Notes: generated by a model not told the origin, from the letters alone. A stretch of DNA of 11,214 nt from Alphaproteobacteria bacterium (GCA_026400305.1 JAPLPI010000071.1:1-11214); one strand, 5' to 3'. Positions 1-11,214 are shown, numbered from the stretch's first letter. Program-made: numbers and translations.

Positions 1-24
1 ATACGCGGTGGTTACGGTATTGTC

Positions 25-366
25 ATGCGGCTCATTCTACTGGGCTTGTGCTTGGCGCTGGCTGGGTGCCTGTCAGGCCCCCTGAGATATCCCCGGCGAG
101 GCAAGTCGATGTGCTTGTGCCGGACGATGGTCTGCGCATCACCGTGGCGGGGGAAAGGGAACGCAGCGGGGGCTTTGTGGTGAACAGCGACGGGCAATGT
201 GCGGCTGGAGCTGCTGGGCGCGGTGCCGGCGGCAGGCCTCAGCCCGGCAGCGTTGAAGGAAAAGCTGCGCCCGCTGCTGGCAGTCGGGTATCTGAAGAAT
301 CTGCAGGTTCTGGTTGAACGGGTGGCGCCGCCGCCAGTCTTGCGGCCGTCCCAGCCGGTTCAGTGA
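25..366 (+). pseudogene. Broken polysaccharide export lipoprotein (Wza/Poly_export-like)
   Basis: This looks like the N-terminal part of an outer-membrane polysaccharide export lipoprotein that can no longer be read in one frame. From the ATG at 25 the first frame encodes a lipoprotein signal peptide ending in a lipobox (LALAGC, Cys codon at 67-69). That frame runs into a stop at 178-180. The conserved-looking sequence continues in another frame from about 81, with PDDGLRITVAGE at 120-155 and then GGFVVNSDG. It returns to the first frame at about 193 with GNVRLELLGAVPAAG and then GYLKNLQVLVE, ending at TGA 364-366. The shifts are explained by one base lost in the C-run at 78-82 and one base gained in the G-run at 192-194. 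The LRITV.GE / DGNV.L.LLG / GYL.N.QV order is that of the Poly_export domain. Even when repaired, the product is only about 113 residues and lacks the SLBB domains usual in Wza-type proteins. Sequencing error is possible at both homopolymers, but two errors and a short product favour a decayed gene. Confidence 0.7.
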
Positions 367-723
367 AAGTCCCGTGAGGGTGGCAGAACCCTAACATTGC
401 GGGGGTGGCGGTGGACCGCGGAGTACAGCGGCACCGCATCGCCCGGCAGCTGCTTCAGATTGGCGCTGTGGTCGATCCAGGGTATGGGCCATTAGGTGGG
501 TGACACCTTCGGGACTTTTCTGCACCACCCCTTCGGCCAGCAGCCGGCGCGGGCCTGTTCGGCGCTCGTCCTCGGCAAAGACTTTATGCAGGCACTGGGT
601 CGCAGTCCACCGCCGAAAACCGCATCGGCCTGTGCTTCTCCCAATGGCAGAGGCAGCCTGCCCTAGGGTAGATCATAGAGCGCTATAAAATAGCTCAATA
701 CCGGGATTTTTTCTGTATCATTC
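367..723. other. No intact gene; probably decayed sequence
   Basis: I see no intact gene here. Only short open stretches exist and none has a ribosome binding site at a suitable distance. One plus-strand frame (393-500) reads like protein, with VDRGVQRHRIARQLLQIG, and appears to carry on in a shifted frame (496-663), with GDTFGTFLHHPFGQQP. I cannot assign either piece to a family. The pattern fits continued decay of the locus that starts with the broken export gene, but that is inference. Confidence 0.45.
678..712 (+). terminator. Weak candidate terminator before the gltB leader
   Basis: An imperfect inverted repeat is visible: GAG, a two-base bulge, CTAT, loop AAA, then ATAGCTC (678-696). 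A run of six T follows at 707-712. The T-run starts about ten bases after the stem and the stem is AT-rich, so this is a poor intrinsic terminator. It lies where the upstream decayed locus would need to be separated from gltB. Confidence 0.2.
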
Positions 724-871
724 ATGTTATGTTCTACAATTCCCCTGCTCTCGGGGGAGGCAGGGCGGGCCACTTGTAGTGAATTTCTCTTAAATTGCAT
801 GGCTAAGCATTTACTGCGCGCAACACTGGCATGTTGCGCCGCAACTGGCGTCGTGTTTCGATGCTGGGTAA

Positions 872-894
872 TTCTTATAAGAAACGAACGTTTC
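872..894 (+). promoter_or_regulatory. Overlapping palindromes in the gltB leader, candidate operator
   Basis: A perfect 12-bp palindrome, TTCTTATAAGAA (872-883), overlaps a second inverted repeat, GAAACG-AA-CGTTTC (881-894). Together they sit 58-80 bases before the preferred gltB start. TATAAG at 876-881 also resembles a -10 hexamer, but I see no good -35 at the right distance. Dyad symmetry here fits binding of a dimeric regulator over or near the gltB promoter. Which regulator is unknown. Confidence 0.3.
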
Positions 895-951
895 CATGGC
901 CTTCCGAAAGGGGGCGGGGAAGACGTGTCTGAATGTACGGTTGGAGTTGAA

Positions 952-5574
<4,623 letters not shown>

Positions 5575-5579
5575 GATAC

Positions 5580-7031
5580 ATGGGCAAGATCACAGGTTTT
5601 CTGGAAATCGAACGCGCCGAGCGCCCTGCTGAAAAGCCGGAAGCGCGTATCAACAACTATAAAGAGTTCGTCCATAACCTGCCGGCGCCGGAAGTCAGCA
5701 AGCAGGCGGCGCGCTGCATGGATTGCGGCATTCCCTTTTGCCACAGTGGCTGCCCGGTCAATAACCTGATCCCTGACTGGAACAACCTAGTTTATCGCGA
5801 CCAGTGGCGCACCGCGTCCGAGAGTCTGCACTCCACTAATAACTTCCCTGAATTCACCGGCCGCATCTGCCCCGCGCCCTGCGAGTCCAGCTGCACCCTG
5901 AACATCATCGACAGCTCGGTCACCATCAAGACCATCGAATGCCAGATCGTGGACCGCGCCTGGGAAGAAGGCTGGATCCAGCCGGTCATGGCGCCCAGGA
6001 AGACTGGCAAGACCGTGGCGGTGGTGGGCTCCGGCCCTGCCGGCATGGCGGCGGCCCAGCAATTGGCGCGCGCCGGCCACAGCGTTACCCTGTTTGAAAA
6101 GGCCGACCGTATTGGCGGCCTGCTGCGGTACGGCATTCCCGACTTCAAGATGGAAAAGAATTTAATCGATCGGCGTATGCGCCAGATGGAAGCCGAAGGC
6201 GTGGTGTTCCGCACCAACGTTGAAGTCGGGATCACCGTTTCGATGGATATGCTGCAGGCCGATTATGATGCAGTGGTGCTGTCGGGTGGCGCTGAAGATC
6301 CGCGCGACCTACCGGTGGCGGGCCGCGAGATGGACGGCATCCGTTTCGCCATGGATTTTCTGGTGCAGCAGAACAAGCGCGTCGCCGGCGATCCCGAAGC
6401 CCAGGCCGCACCGAATGGCACTTTGTCGGCCAAGGGCAAGCATGTGGTGGTGATTGGCGGCGGCGATACCGGTTCGGACTGTGTGGGCACCTCCAACCGC
6501 CATGGCGCGGCTTCGGTGATCCAGTTCGAAATCATGCCCCAGCCGCCGGTGAAGGAGAACAAGCAGCTGGTGTGGCCCGATTGGCCCCTGAAGCTGCGCA
6601 CCTCGTCCTCGCACCAGGAAGGCTGCGAGCGCGACTGGTCGGTGCAGACCAAGCGCGCCATTGGCGAGAACGGCAAAATCACGGCGCTGGAATGTGTCCG
6701 CGTGGACTGGCAGCTGGATGACGGCGGCAAGATGAATCTGGTCGAAGTGCCCGGTAGCGAATTCACGCTCAAGGCCGATCTGGTGCTGCTGGCGATGGGC
6801 TTTGTCGGCCCGCGCAAGGCCGGCTTGGTCGAACAGTCCGGCGTGGAGTTGGATGCCCGAGGCAACGTCAAGGCGCCGCTGAGCAACTACCAGACCAGCA
6901 AGTCCAAGATCTTTGCTTGCGGTGACATGCGCCGCGGCCAGTCGCTGGTGGTGTGGGCGATCCGCGAGGGTCGTCAATGTGCCCGTGGCGTAGACGTGTT
7001 CCTGATGGGCAGCTCTGAGCTGCCGCGCTAA
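5580..7031 (+). CDS. gltD: Glutamate synthase (NADPH) small subunit, GltD
   Basis: This is the 483-residue FAD-containing electron-input subunit of GOGAT. It oxidises NADPH and delivers electrons through Fe-S clusters to the FMN of GltB. The N-terminal cysteine-rich segment has Cys46-x2-Cys49-x4-Cys54-x3-Cys58-Pro and then Cys97-x3-Cys101-x3-Cys105, the pattern that binds two 4Fe-4S clusters. A first Rossmann fold has [10 protein letters not shown] (Gly150, Gly152, Gly155) with acidic Glu173 at the end of the second strand, typical of FAD binding. It continues into [15 protein letters not shown]. The second nucleotide fold has [13 protein letters not shown] (Gly293-Gly298) for NADPH. Near the C-terminus, [17 protein letters not shown] matches the final FAD-contacting motif of the family. 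The start lies five bases after the gltB stop, and GGA inside the end of gltB can serve as the ribosome binding site. The two genes are therefore probably co-transcribed and translationally coupled. Nothing is missing. Confidence 0.97.
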   Translation: MGKITGFLEIERAERPAEKPEARINNYKEFVHNLPAPEVSKQAARCMDCGIPFCHSGCPVNNLIPDWNNLVYRDQWRTASESLHSTNNFPEFTGRICPAPCESSCTLNIIDSSVTIKTIECQIVDRAWEEGWIQPVMAPRKTGKTVAVVGSGPAGMAAAQQLARAGHSVTLFEKADRIGGLLRYGIPDFKMEKNLIDRRMRQMEAEGVVFRTNVEVGITVSMDMLQADYDAVVLSGGAEDPRDLPVAGREMDGIRFAMDFLVQQNKRVAGDPEAQAAPNGTLSAKGKHVVVIGGGDTGSDCVGTSNRHGAASVIQFEIMPQPPVKENKQLVWPDWPLKLRTSSSHQEGCERDWSVQTKRAIGENGKITALECVRVDWQLDDGGKMNLVEVPGSEFTLKADLVLLAMGFVGPRKAGLVEQSGVELDARGNVKAPLSNYQTSKSKIFACGDMRRGQSLVVWAIREGRQCARGVDVFLMGSSELPR

Positions 7032-7271
7032 TTATTTGGTAATCACAATGCCGAGCGGCGCCGCCTTGGCGCTTTCCAGCACCTGAGCCGCCTTGACGAT
7101 CAAGGAGCTGTGCAGCGCCTGGCGCTTGGAGACAAGCATGGTGGCATCGGCCAGCAGCCGCTTTGTGTCGATGTCTTCGGATTTGCCGCTATGGGTTGCG
7201 GTCAGGCCAAAGCCATCAAAGGTTGGGGAAACCGCCTTTATGACCGTTTCGGACGTCTGTTGCCTGCTCAC
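7032..7271 (-). CDS. Small protein of unknown function, 79 residues
   Basis: I do not recognise this gene. It begins with GTG (7269-7271 on the plus strand), preceded on its own strand by GAGG seven bases upstream, a good ribosome binding site. Its codons favour G/C in third position, as in its neighbours. The product is polar, with no signal peptide or membrane segment. Its second half (about residues 33-68: EDIDTKRLLADATMLVSKRQ, then ALHSSLIVKAAQVLES) looks like one long amphipathic helix. The D-I-D start followed by a helix ending in KAAQVLES faintly recalls the C-terminal helix of flagellar rod/hook proteins, but this is too weak for a call. A sigma-54-like element lies about 38 bases upstream of the start. 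The stop codon abuts the gltD stop with no base between, so the two genes converge. A spurious frame is possible. Confidence 0.55.
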   Translation of the reverse strand: MSRQQTSETVIKAVSPTFDGFGLTATHSGKSEDIDTKRLLADATMLVSKRQALHSSLIVKAAQVLESAKAAPLGIVITK

Positions 7272-7308
7272 GTTCCAGCCTCGGGGCTATGGTTTCGCGA
7301 GGGGGTAA

Positions 7309-7325
7309 TGCAGGAGGCGGGCCAG
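7309..7325 (-). promoter_or_regulatory. Candidate sigma-54 (-24/-12) promoter for the small gene
   Basis: Read on the minus strand, 7325-7309 is CTGGCCCGCCTCCTGCA. It aligns with the sigma-54 consensus YTGGCACGrNNNTTGCW with the GG and GC dinucleotides at correct spacing. The A after TGGC, the purine and the first T of TTGC are not matched. The start point would fall near 7298, giving a leader of about 27 bases that includes the GAGG ribosome binding site. The match is by eye in GC-rich DNA, so a chance occurrence is quite possible. Confidence 0.33.
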
Positions 7326-7341
7326 CGGGACCCCGGTCTTT

Positions 7342-7373
7342 TCGCCCTTTTTGGTACTAAAACGGGCGATTTT
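7342..7373 (+). terminator. Candidate intrinsic terminator, plus-strand orientation
   Basis: TCGCCC (7342-7347) pairs with GGGCGA (7364-7369), and four T follow directly (7370-7373). Inside the loop, a T-run and AAAA can extend the pairing around GGTACT. It could end plus-strand transcripts that read through from gltD, although it lies more than 300 bases beyond the gltD stop. The T-tail is short. Confidence 0.3.
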
Positions 7374-7497
7374 GCATTCACCGGGCGGCCGCCTGGCCAC
7401 TTAACCGCGGCGGCGGTCCCATTTTGGCGCGCGCCGGGGCGGGCATGGCCGGCCAAAAGACTGACCTTATGAAAAAATAACTTTATAAATCAGTGGC

Positions 7498-8040
7498 TTA
7501 AGGGAAAATATGCCGCAAAATGGCGGCTCCGGGCGCTAGCAGCACATAGGCCCAGATCAAGGCGGACACAGCGTTGGCTATCATGAAGGGCCAAAATTCC
7601 AGCTCGGACATGCCCGCCACCAGCGGCACGGTGGCGCGCAGCGGCCCCATGAAACGGCCGATGAAGATCGCCCAGGTGCCCCACTTGTGAAACAGCTGCA
7701 ACGCCTTCTCGATCTGATTTTCGAAGCGCCGGAAGATCCAGGAATGGACGATCTTGTGGTGATAGTGAAACCCGATCCACCAGGAGATCCAGTCCCCTAG
7801 GACCGAACCCAGAACCGCGCCCAGCCAGGCCGGAAACATGCTGATATGGCTGGCTCCGATCACCCCGCCCAACGTTACCAGCAGGATCGTGCCGGGAATG
7901 ATGAACGAGACGCCGACAAAAGATTCCGAAAAGGCGATGATGAAGGCAATGGGAAATACCCAATAAGGATGGGTCTGGGCGGTGACGGTGACCCAGTCAC
8001 GCGCGTCATGCATGAGCCAGTGAAAAATACCGAGAAGCAC
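7498..8040 (-). CDS. DedA/VTT-family membrane protein
   Basis: This is an integral inner-membrane protein of the DedA family (SNARE-associated/VTT domain), 180 residues, slightly short of the usual 190-220. Family members are linked to membrane homeostasis, and some are reported to flip undecaprenyl phosphate or phospholipids. The substrate cannot be told here. The hydrophobic segments lie around residues 27-62 (a re-entrant hairpin with Glu39 and FIIPG at 46-50), 68-90 (GAVLGSVLGDW, Gly82-Asp83) and 123-175. The signature FIGRFMGPLRATVPLVAG (126-143) carries the conserved Arg129, Arg135, Pro139 and Gly143. The start is GTG at 8038-8040 with a weak AGG seven bases upstream. The ATG at residue 10 has no ribosome binding site. 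It is divergent from the efflux operon and shares a 239-bp intergenic region with it. No co-transcribed partner is visible. Confidence 0.93.
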   Translation of the reverse strand: MLLGIFHWLMHDARDWVTVTAQTHPYWVFPIAFIIAFSESFVGVSFIIPGTILLVTLGGVIGASHISMFPAWLGAVLGSVLGDWISWWIGFHYHHKIVHSWIFRRFENQIEKALQLFHKWGTWAIFIGRFMGPLRATVPLVAGMSELEFWPFMIANAVSALIWAYVLLAPGAAILRHIFP

Positions 8041-8196
8041 GAATTCGCCTGTTCTTTTTATCGGGCCAGCACGGGGCCCGGTGCCGACATAGCGTTATTG
8101 TGCCGGCCGTACCAGTTGTTGGGACACTTGCGACATATTTCTCCCTTACTGGGCGGCTATATCTGCCCCAACCCGTTGAGGGTATATGTTCACTCT

Positions 8197-8212
8197 GCGT
8201 TAAGCTTCACGC
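8197..8212. promoter_or_regulatory. 16-bp near-perfect palindrome, candidate operator
   Basis: GCGT-T-AAGCTT-C-ACGC is symmetric at 14 of 16 positions. It lies 12 bases before the TTGACA hexamer of the efflux operon, between the divergent dedA and adaptor genes. This is a common place for a dimeric local regulator to bind, but no regulator gene is adjacent in this window, so the factor is unknown. Confidence 0.35.
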
Positions 8213-8223
8213 TGCTAACCCAT

Positions 8224-8252
8224 TTGACATATTCACTTACCTTGGGCTTTAG
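8224..8252 (+). promoter_or_regulatory. Candidate promoter of the RND efflux operon
   Basis: A perfect -35 hexamer TTGACA is at 8224-8229. Seventeen bases later CTTTAG (8247-8252) is a poor -10; TTTAGG with an 18-base spacer is no better. The start point would fall near 8259, about 20 bases before the adaptor ATG. GGA at 8269-8271 may act as the ribosome binding site. The strong -35 and weak -10 would suit an activator-dependent promoter. Confidence 0.35.
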
Positions 8253-8279
8253 GCCCCTTTTGTTACACGGATTGAACGG

Positions 8280-9839
8280 ATGAATATCGATCGCTCCCCC
8301 GGTGATTTTGAGCGCACGGCACAGCCCGCGCCCGGACCGGTCGACCGCGCCTGGGCTGGGGTCAAAAGCTGGAGTTCGCGCAATCCGCGGCTGTCGCGGG
8401 TGGTGTGGTTCGCGGTCGGGCTGGCGCTTCTGGCGCTTCTGATCTGGGCGATCTATCCGCCCAAGACACAGCCGCGGCAGGGATTTGGCGGCGGCGGCCA
8501 GCAAATCCAGCCGGTGGGCGTGGCCAAGGCGACCTCCAGTGACATCAATGTCACCCTCAACGCGCTGGGTACGGTGACGCCGCTGGCCACCGCCACGGTG
8601 CGTCCGCAGGTCGGCGGCATGCTGATCAAAATCAATTTTACCGAAGGCCAGATGGTCAAGGCCGGCGACAACTTGGCCCAGATCGATCCGCGACCCTATC
8701 AGGCGGCGCTGGACCAGGTGCGCGGCCAGCTCGCGCGCGATGCCGCCACCCTCGCCAATGCCAAGGTGGACCTCGCGCGCTATCAGGCGCTGCTGGCGCA
8801 GAACGCGATTTCGCAACAACAAGTGGCGACCCAGGCCGCGACCGTGCAGTCCACGCAAGGCACCGTGGTGTCCGACCAGGCCAATGTGGAAAATGCCCGC
8901 ATCAACCTGGGCTATACCAACATCGTCTCGCCGGTGTCGGGCCGCGTCGGTTTGCATCTGGTCGATATCGGCAACATCGTTTCCGCCGGCCAGGCCGGCG
9001 GCATTGTGGTCGTGACCCAGCTCGATCCCATGTCGGTGCTGTTCACCGTGCCCGAAGACAATGTCGCGGCGATCATGCAGCGCATGAACGGGGGCGCGAC
9101 CCTGGTGGTCGATGCCTATGACCGCACCCAGACAGCCAAGATCACCAGTGGCACCCTGGCCACGGTGGACAATGTGATCGATCCGTCCACCGGCTCGGTG
9201 AAGCTGCGCGCTTTGTTCGACAACAAGGACGCCAAACTGTTCCCCAACCAGTTCGTCAATGTGCGCCTGGTGGTGGACACCTTGCGCAATCAGGTCGTGG
9301 TGCCGCTGCCCGCGATCCAGCGCGGTTCGCAAGGCACCTTCGTCTTTTTGGTCTCGCCGGACCTGACGGTGTCGTCGCGCATCGTCAAAACGGGCGTACA
9401 GGATAACGGCAAGATCGCGATCACCGAAGGCCTGGCGCCCGGCGACACGATGGTGGTGGAAGGCGCCGACCGCCTGCGCGATGGCGCCACGGTCACCATT
9501 CCCAAGAAGCCAGCCACCATCGCGGCGCCGTCCGTCGGCGGCGCTGCGGCGGGTGGCCGCCGCCGCGGCATGAGCCCGGCGGTCATCGCCCGCATCACGG
9601 CGGGCTGCACCGACGACATCAAGAAATATTGCTCGACGTCGGAACAGCTCTCGGCCCGCGGACCTGGTGGTCCGGGCGGTGGCGGCGGTGGTTTTGGCGG
9701 TGGCGCCGGCGCCGGCGCCGGCCAGGCCAATCCGCAGATGCGGGTCATTCGCTGCCTGACCCGCAATCGCGACGATTTGAGCCGGCAATGCACCTCGGCG
9801 TTGCCCCAGGCCAGACGGCGCGACGGCGGTGGCCCCTGA
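8280..9839 (+). CDS. mdtA: RND efflux periplasmic adaptor, MdtA-like, with Cys-rich C-terminal extension
   Basis: This is a membrane fusion protein that links an RND pump to an outer-membrane channel. A single membrane anchor (residues 41-59) leaves the rest in the periplasm. It has the first lipoyl half (VRPQVGGMLIKINFTEGQMV, 107-126, then IDPRPYQAAL), an alpha-hairpin (about 143-210), the second lipoyl half (YTNIVSPVSGRVGL), a beta-barrel and a membrane-proximal domain to about 405. E. coli MdtA is about 415 residues; this protein is 519. The extra C-terminus is unusual: Cys443-x7-Cys451, a Gly/Ala-rich linker (about 459-485), then Cys492-x11-Cys504. The pieces CTDDIKKYC and RCLTRNRDDLSRQC closely resemble the GLG1-type Cys-rich repeat (C..D...fC ... 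RCL..h.d.LS..C), so I infer a small disulphide-bonded domain. The permease gene follows after 21 bases, supporting an operon. Adaptor function is sure; the mdtA symbol rests on homology and gene order. Confidence 0.93.
   Translation: MNIDRSPGDFERTAQPAPGPVDRAWAGVKSWSSRNPRLSRVVWFAVGLALLALLIWAIYPPKTQPRQGFGGGGQQIQPVGVAKATSSDINVTLNALGTVTPLATATVRPQVGGMLIKINFTEGQMVKAGDNLAQIDPRPYQAALDQVRGQLARDAATLANAKVDLARYQALLAQNAISQQQVATQAATVQSTQGTVVSDQANVENARINLGYTNIVSPVSGRVGLHLVDIGNIVSAGQAGGIVVVTQLDPMSVLFTVPEDNVAAIMQRMNGGATLVVDAYDRTQTAKITSGTLATVDNVIDPSTGSVKLRALFDNKDAKLFPNQFVNVRLVVDTLRNQVVVPLPAIQRGSQGTFVFLVSPDLTVSSRIVKTGVQDNGKIAITEGLAPGDTMVVEGADRLRDGATVTIPKKPATIAAPSVGGAAAGGRRRGMSPAVIARITAGCTDDIKKYCSTSEQLSARGPGGPGGGGGGFGGGAGAGAGQANPQMRVIRCLTRNRDDLSRQCTSALPQARRRDGGGP
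9702..9719 (+). repeat. Three tandem GGCGCC hexamers inside the adaptor gene
   Basis: Three exact copies of GGCGCC (9702-9707, 9708-9713, 9714-9719) encode the alternating Gly-Ala part of the linker that separates the two cysteine pairs of the adaptor's C-terminal domain. Because the unit is six bases, gain or loss of copies would keep the frame and change only linker length. Confidence 0.85.
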
Positions 9840-9860
9840 TCCCTGGCGGTTAGCCCCATC

Positions 9861-11214
9861 ATGAACCCTTGCGCTCTCTTTATCCGCCGGCCGGTCGCGA
9901 CTTCGCTGCTGGCGATCGCCATCCTGCTCGTGGGCATGGTCGGCTTCCGCTTCCTGCCGCTCTCGGCGCTGCCGGAAGTGGATTACCCCACCATCCAGGT
10001 GCAGGCCTTCTATCCGGGCGCCAGCCCGGACGTGATGGCGACGTCGGTCACGGCGGTGCTGGAGCGCAATTTCGGCCAGATGCCGGGCTTGCGGGAAATG
10101 ACTTCGGTGTCGTCGGGCGGCCAGTCCGTCGTCACCCTGCAATTCGATCTTTCACTCAGCCTGGACATCGCCGAACAGCAGGTTCAGGCCGCCATCAACC
10201 AGGGCAGCAGCCTGCTGCCGGCGCTGCCGCAGCCGCCCATCTATCGCAAGGTCAATCCGGCTGACGCGCCGGTGATGACCCTGGCGCTGCATTCCAGCAC
10301 CATGCCGATCACCCAGGTGCAGGAAATCGCCGATACCCGCATTGCCCAGAAGATTTCCCAGTTGCCCGGCGTCGGCGTGGTGTCGATGCCCGGTGCGCCG
10401 CGCCCCGCCATCCGCGTCCAGGCCAATCTGCAGCAGCTTTCGGCCCATGGCCTGAACATCGACGACCTGCGCACCACCATCTCGAACAACAATTCCAACG
10501 CCGCCAAGGGCCAGTTCGACGAGGGCAGCCAGTCCTATACCATCAACGCCAACGACCAGTTGCGCACCGCCGACGAATATCGCCGCATCGTCGTCACCTA
10601 CAAGAACGGCGCCCCGGTCTATCTTTCCGATGTCGCCGATGTGATCGAAAGCGCCGAGAACAACCGGCTGGGAAGCTGGGCGGGCCTGACCGGCGGCCGG
10701 GGCACAATTCCGGCGGTGCTGATCAATGTGCAGCGCCAGCCGCTGGCCAACGTCATCGGCGTGGTGGATGCGATCAAGGAGCTGGTGCCCCAGATCCGCG
10801 CCGACTTGCCGCCTTCGCTGTCGCTGGACATTCTCACCGACCGCACCGACGCCATCCGCGCCTCGGTCGAGGACACCGAAGTAGAGCTGGTGCTGGCGGT
10901 GGTGCTGGTGGTGCTGGTGATCTTCGTCTTCCTGCGCAACCTGCCGGCCACCATCATTCCCGGCCTGTCGGTGCCGCTGTCCATCATCGGCACCTTCGCG
11001 GTGATGTACCTGCTGGAATTCTCGCTCAACAATTTGTCGCTGATGGCGCTCACCATTTCGGCCGGATTCGTGGTCGACGACGCCATTGTGATGATCGAGA
11101 ATATCTCGCGCTATATCGAAAAGGGCGAGACGCCCTACGACGCCGCCATGAAGGGCGCCGGCGAAATCGGCTTCACCATCGTGTCGCTGACCGTGTCGCT
11201 GATCGCGGTGCTGA
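9861..11214 (+). CDS. mdtB: RND efflux permease, MdtB-like (5' part, runs off the window)
   Basis: These are the first 451 codons of an inner-membrane proton-driven RND transporter (the family is about 1040 residues); the rest lies beyond the window. It starts at ATG 9861, 21 bases after the adaptor stop, with no clear ribosome binding site. Visible parts are the N-terminal membrane helix ([19 protein letters not shown]), [15 protein letters not shown], the porter-domain segments PGASPDVM and [14 protein letters not shown], and [13 protein letters not shown]. Membrane helices 2-4 follow from about residue 345. [20 protein letters not shown] contains Asp406-Asp407, equivalent to the proton-relay aspartates of AcrB. 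The sequence resembles E. coli MdtB more than MdtC ([27 protein letters not shown]). In mdtABC operons an MdtC homologue follows and the two permeases form a mixed trimer; whether one follows here cannot be seen. The frame is open throughout. Confidence 0.95.
   Translation, partial: MNPCALFIRRPVATSLLAIAILLVGMVGFRFLPLSALPEVDYPTIQVQAFYPGASPDVMATSVTAVLERNFGQMPGLREMTSVSSGGQSVVTLQFDLSLSLDIAEQQVQAAINQGSSLLPALPQPPIYRKVNPADAPVMTLALHSSTMPITQVQEIADTRIAQKISQLPGVGVVSMPGAPRPAIRVQANLQQLSAHGLNIDDLRTTISNNNSNAAKGQFDEGSQSYTINANDQLRTADEYRRIVVTYKNGAPVYLSDVADVIESAENNRLGSWAGLTGGRGTIPAVLINVQRQPLANVIGVVDAIKELVPQIRADLPPSLSLDILTDRTDAIRASVEDTEVELVLAVVLVVLVIFVFLRNLPATIIPGLSVPLSIIGTFAVMYLLEFSLNNLSLMALTISAGFVVDDAIVMIENISRYIEKGETPYDAAMKGAGEIGFTIVSLTVSLIAVL

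Noticed and set aside
48..317. A separate 89-residue plus-strand gene
   Set aside because: It only covers the middle frame of the broken export lipoprotein; its beginning and end are out-of-frame readings of the signal peptide and the later Poly_export part.
7110..7472. A 120-codon plus-strand frame after gltD
   Set aside because: It has no good ribosome binding site, overlaps the better-supported minus-strand gene and crosses the inverted repeats at 7342-7460.
8062..8080. CGGGCC/GGCCCG hairpin as a terminator
   Set aside because: The T-rich stretch precedes the hairpin on the plus strand, and on the minus strand an A-run follows, so neither direction has the U-tail of an intrinsic terminator. 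It may just be structure in the dedA leader.
8421..8438. Tandem nine-base repeat CTGGCGCTT
   Set aside because: It encodes the Leu-Ala-Leu pattern of the adaptor's membrane anchor and is explained by that composition.
8190..10142. A 650-codon open frame on the minus strand across the adaptor and permease genes
   Set aside because: It lies opposite two well-supported genes, is rich in Arg/His/Gly as expected of the complement of G/C-third-position codons, and shows no family motif.

Overview
This is a GC-rich bacterial window with strong G/C preference at third codon positions. The gene forms suggest an alphaproteobacterium: a large-subunit NADPH-type GltB with a short propeptide ending in DACGVG, and a GLG1-like Cys-rich repeat of a type I associate with that class. 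I would not name a genus. There are no RNA genes, CRISPR arrays, insertion sequences or phage genes.

Layout. Positions 1-366 hold a broken polysaccharide-export lipoprotein gene: a lipobox signal peptide and a Poly_export-like segment, split by two opposite single-base frameshifts. Positions 367 to about 950 contain no intact gene. This stretch looks like decayed DNA followed by the gltB leader, which has a palindromic candidate operator. Positions 952-7031 are gltB and gltD, the two subunits of glutamate synthase (GOGAT), in one tightly spaced operon. A small GTG-start gene of unknown function converges on gltD with no intervening base and has a sigma-54-like sequence upstream. Next, on the minus strand, is a DedA/VTT-family membrane protein. 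A 239-bp divergent intergenic region follows, with a perfect TTGACA hexamer and a near-perfect 16-bp palindrome. Last comes an RND efflux operon on the plus strand: an MdtA-like periplasmic adaptor, then an MdtB-like permease cut off by the window edge.

How the genes work together. GltB and GltD form one enzyme. GltD takes electrons from NADPH and passes them through its flavin and Fe-S centres to GltB. GltB releases ammonia from glutamine and adds it to 2-oxoglutarate. The adaptor and permease would form an inner-membrane/periplasmic efflux assembly that needs an outer-membrane channel not seen here. The other genes have no evident functional tie to these two units.

Most of the window is ordinary core metabolism and efflux. 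The item most worth a second look is the adaptor's C-terminal extension: a four-cysteine domain resembling the GLG1 Cys-rich repeat, interrupted by a glycine-rich linker and fused to an MdtA-type protein. I did not find a convincing new multi-gene system.
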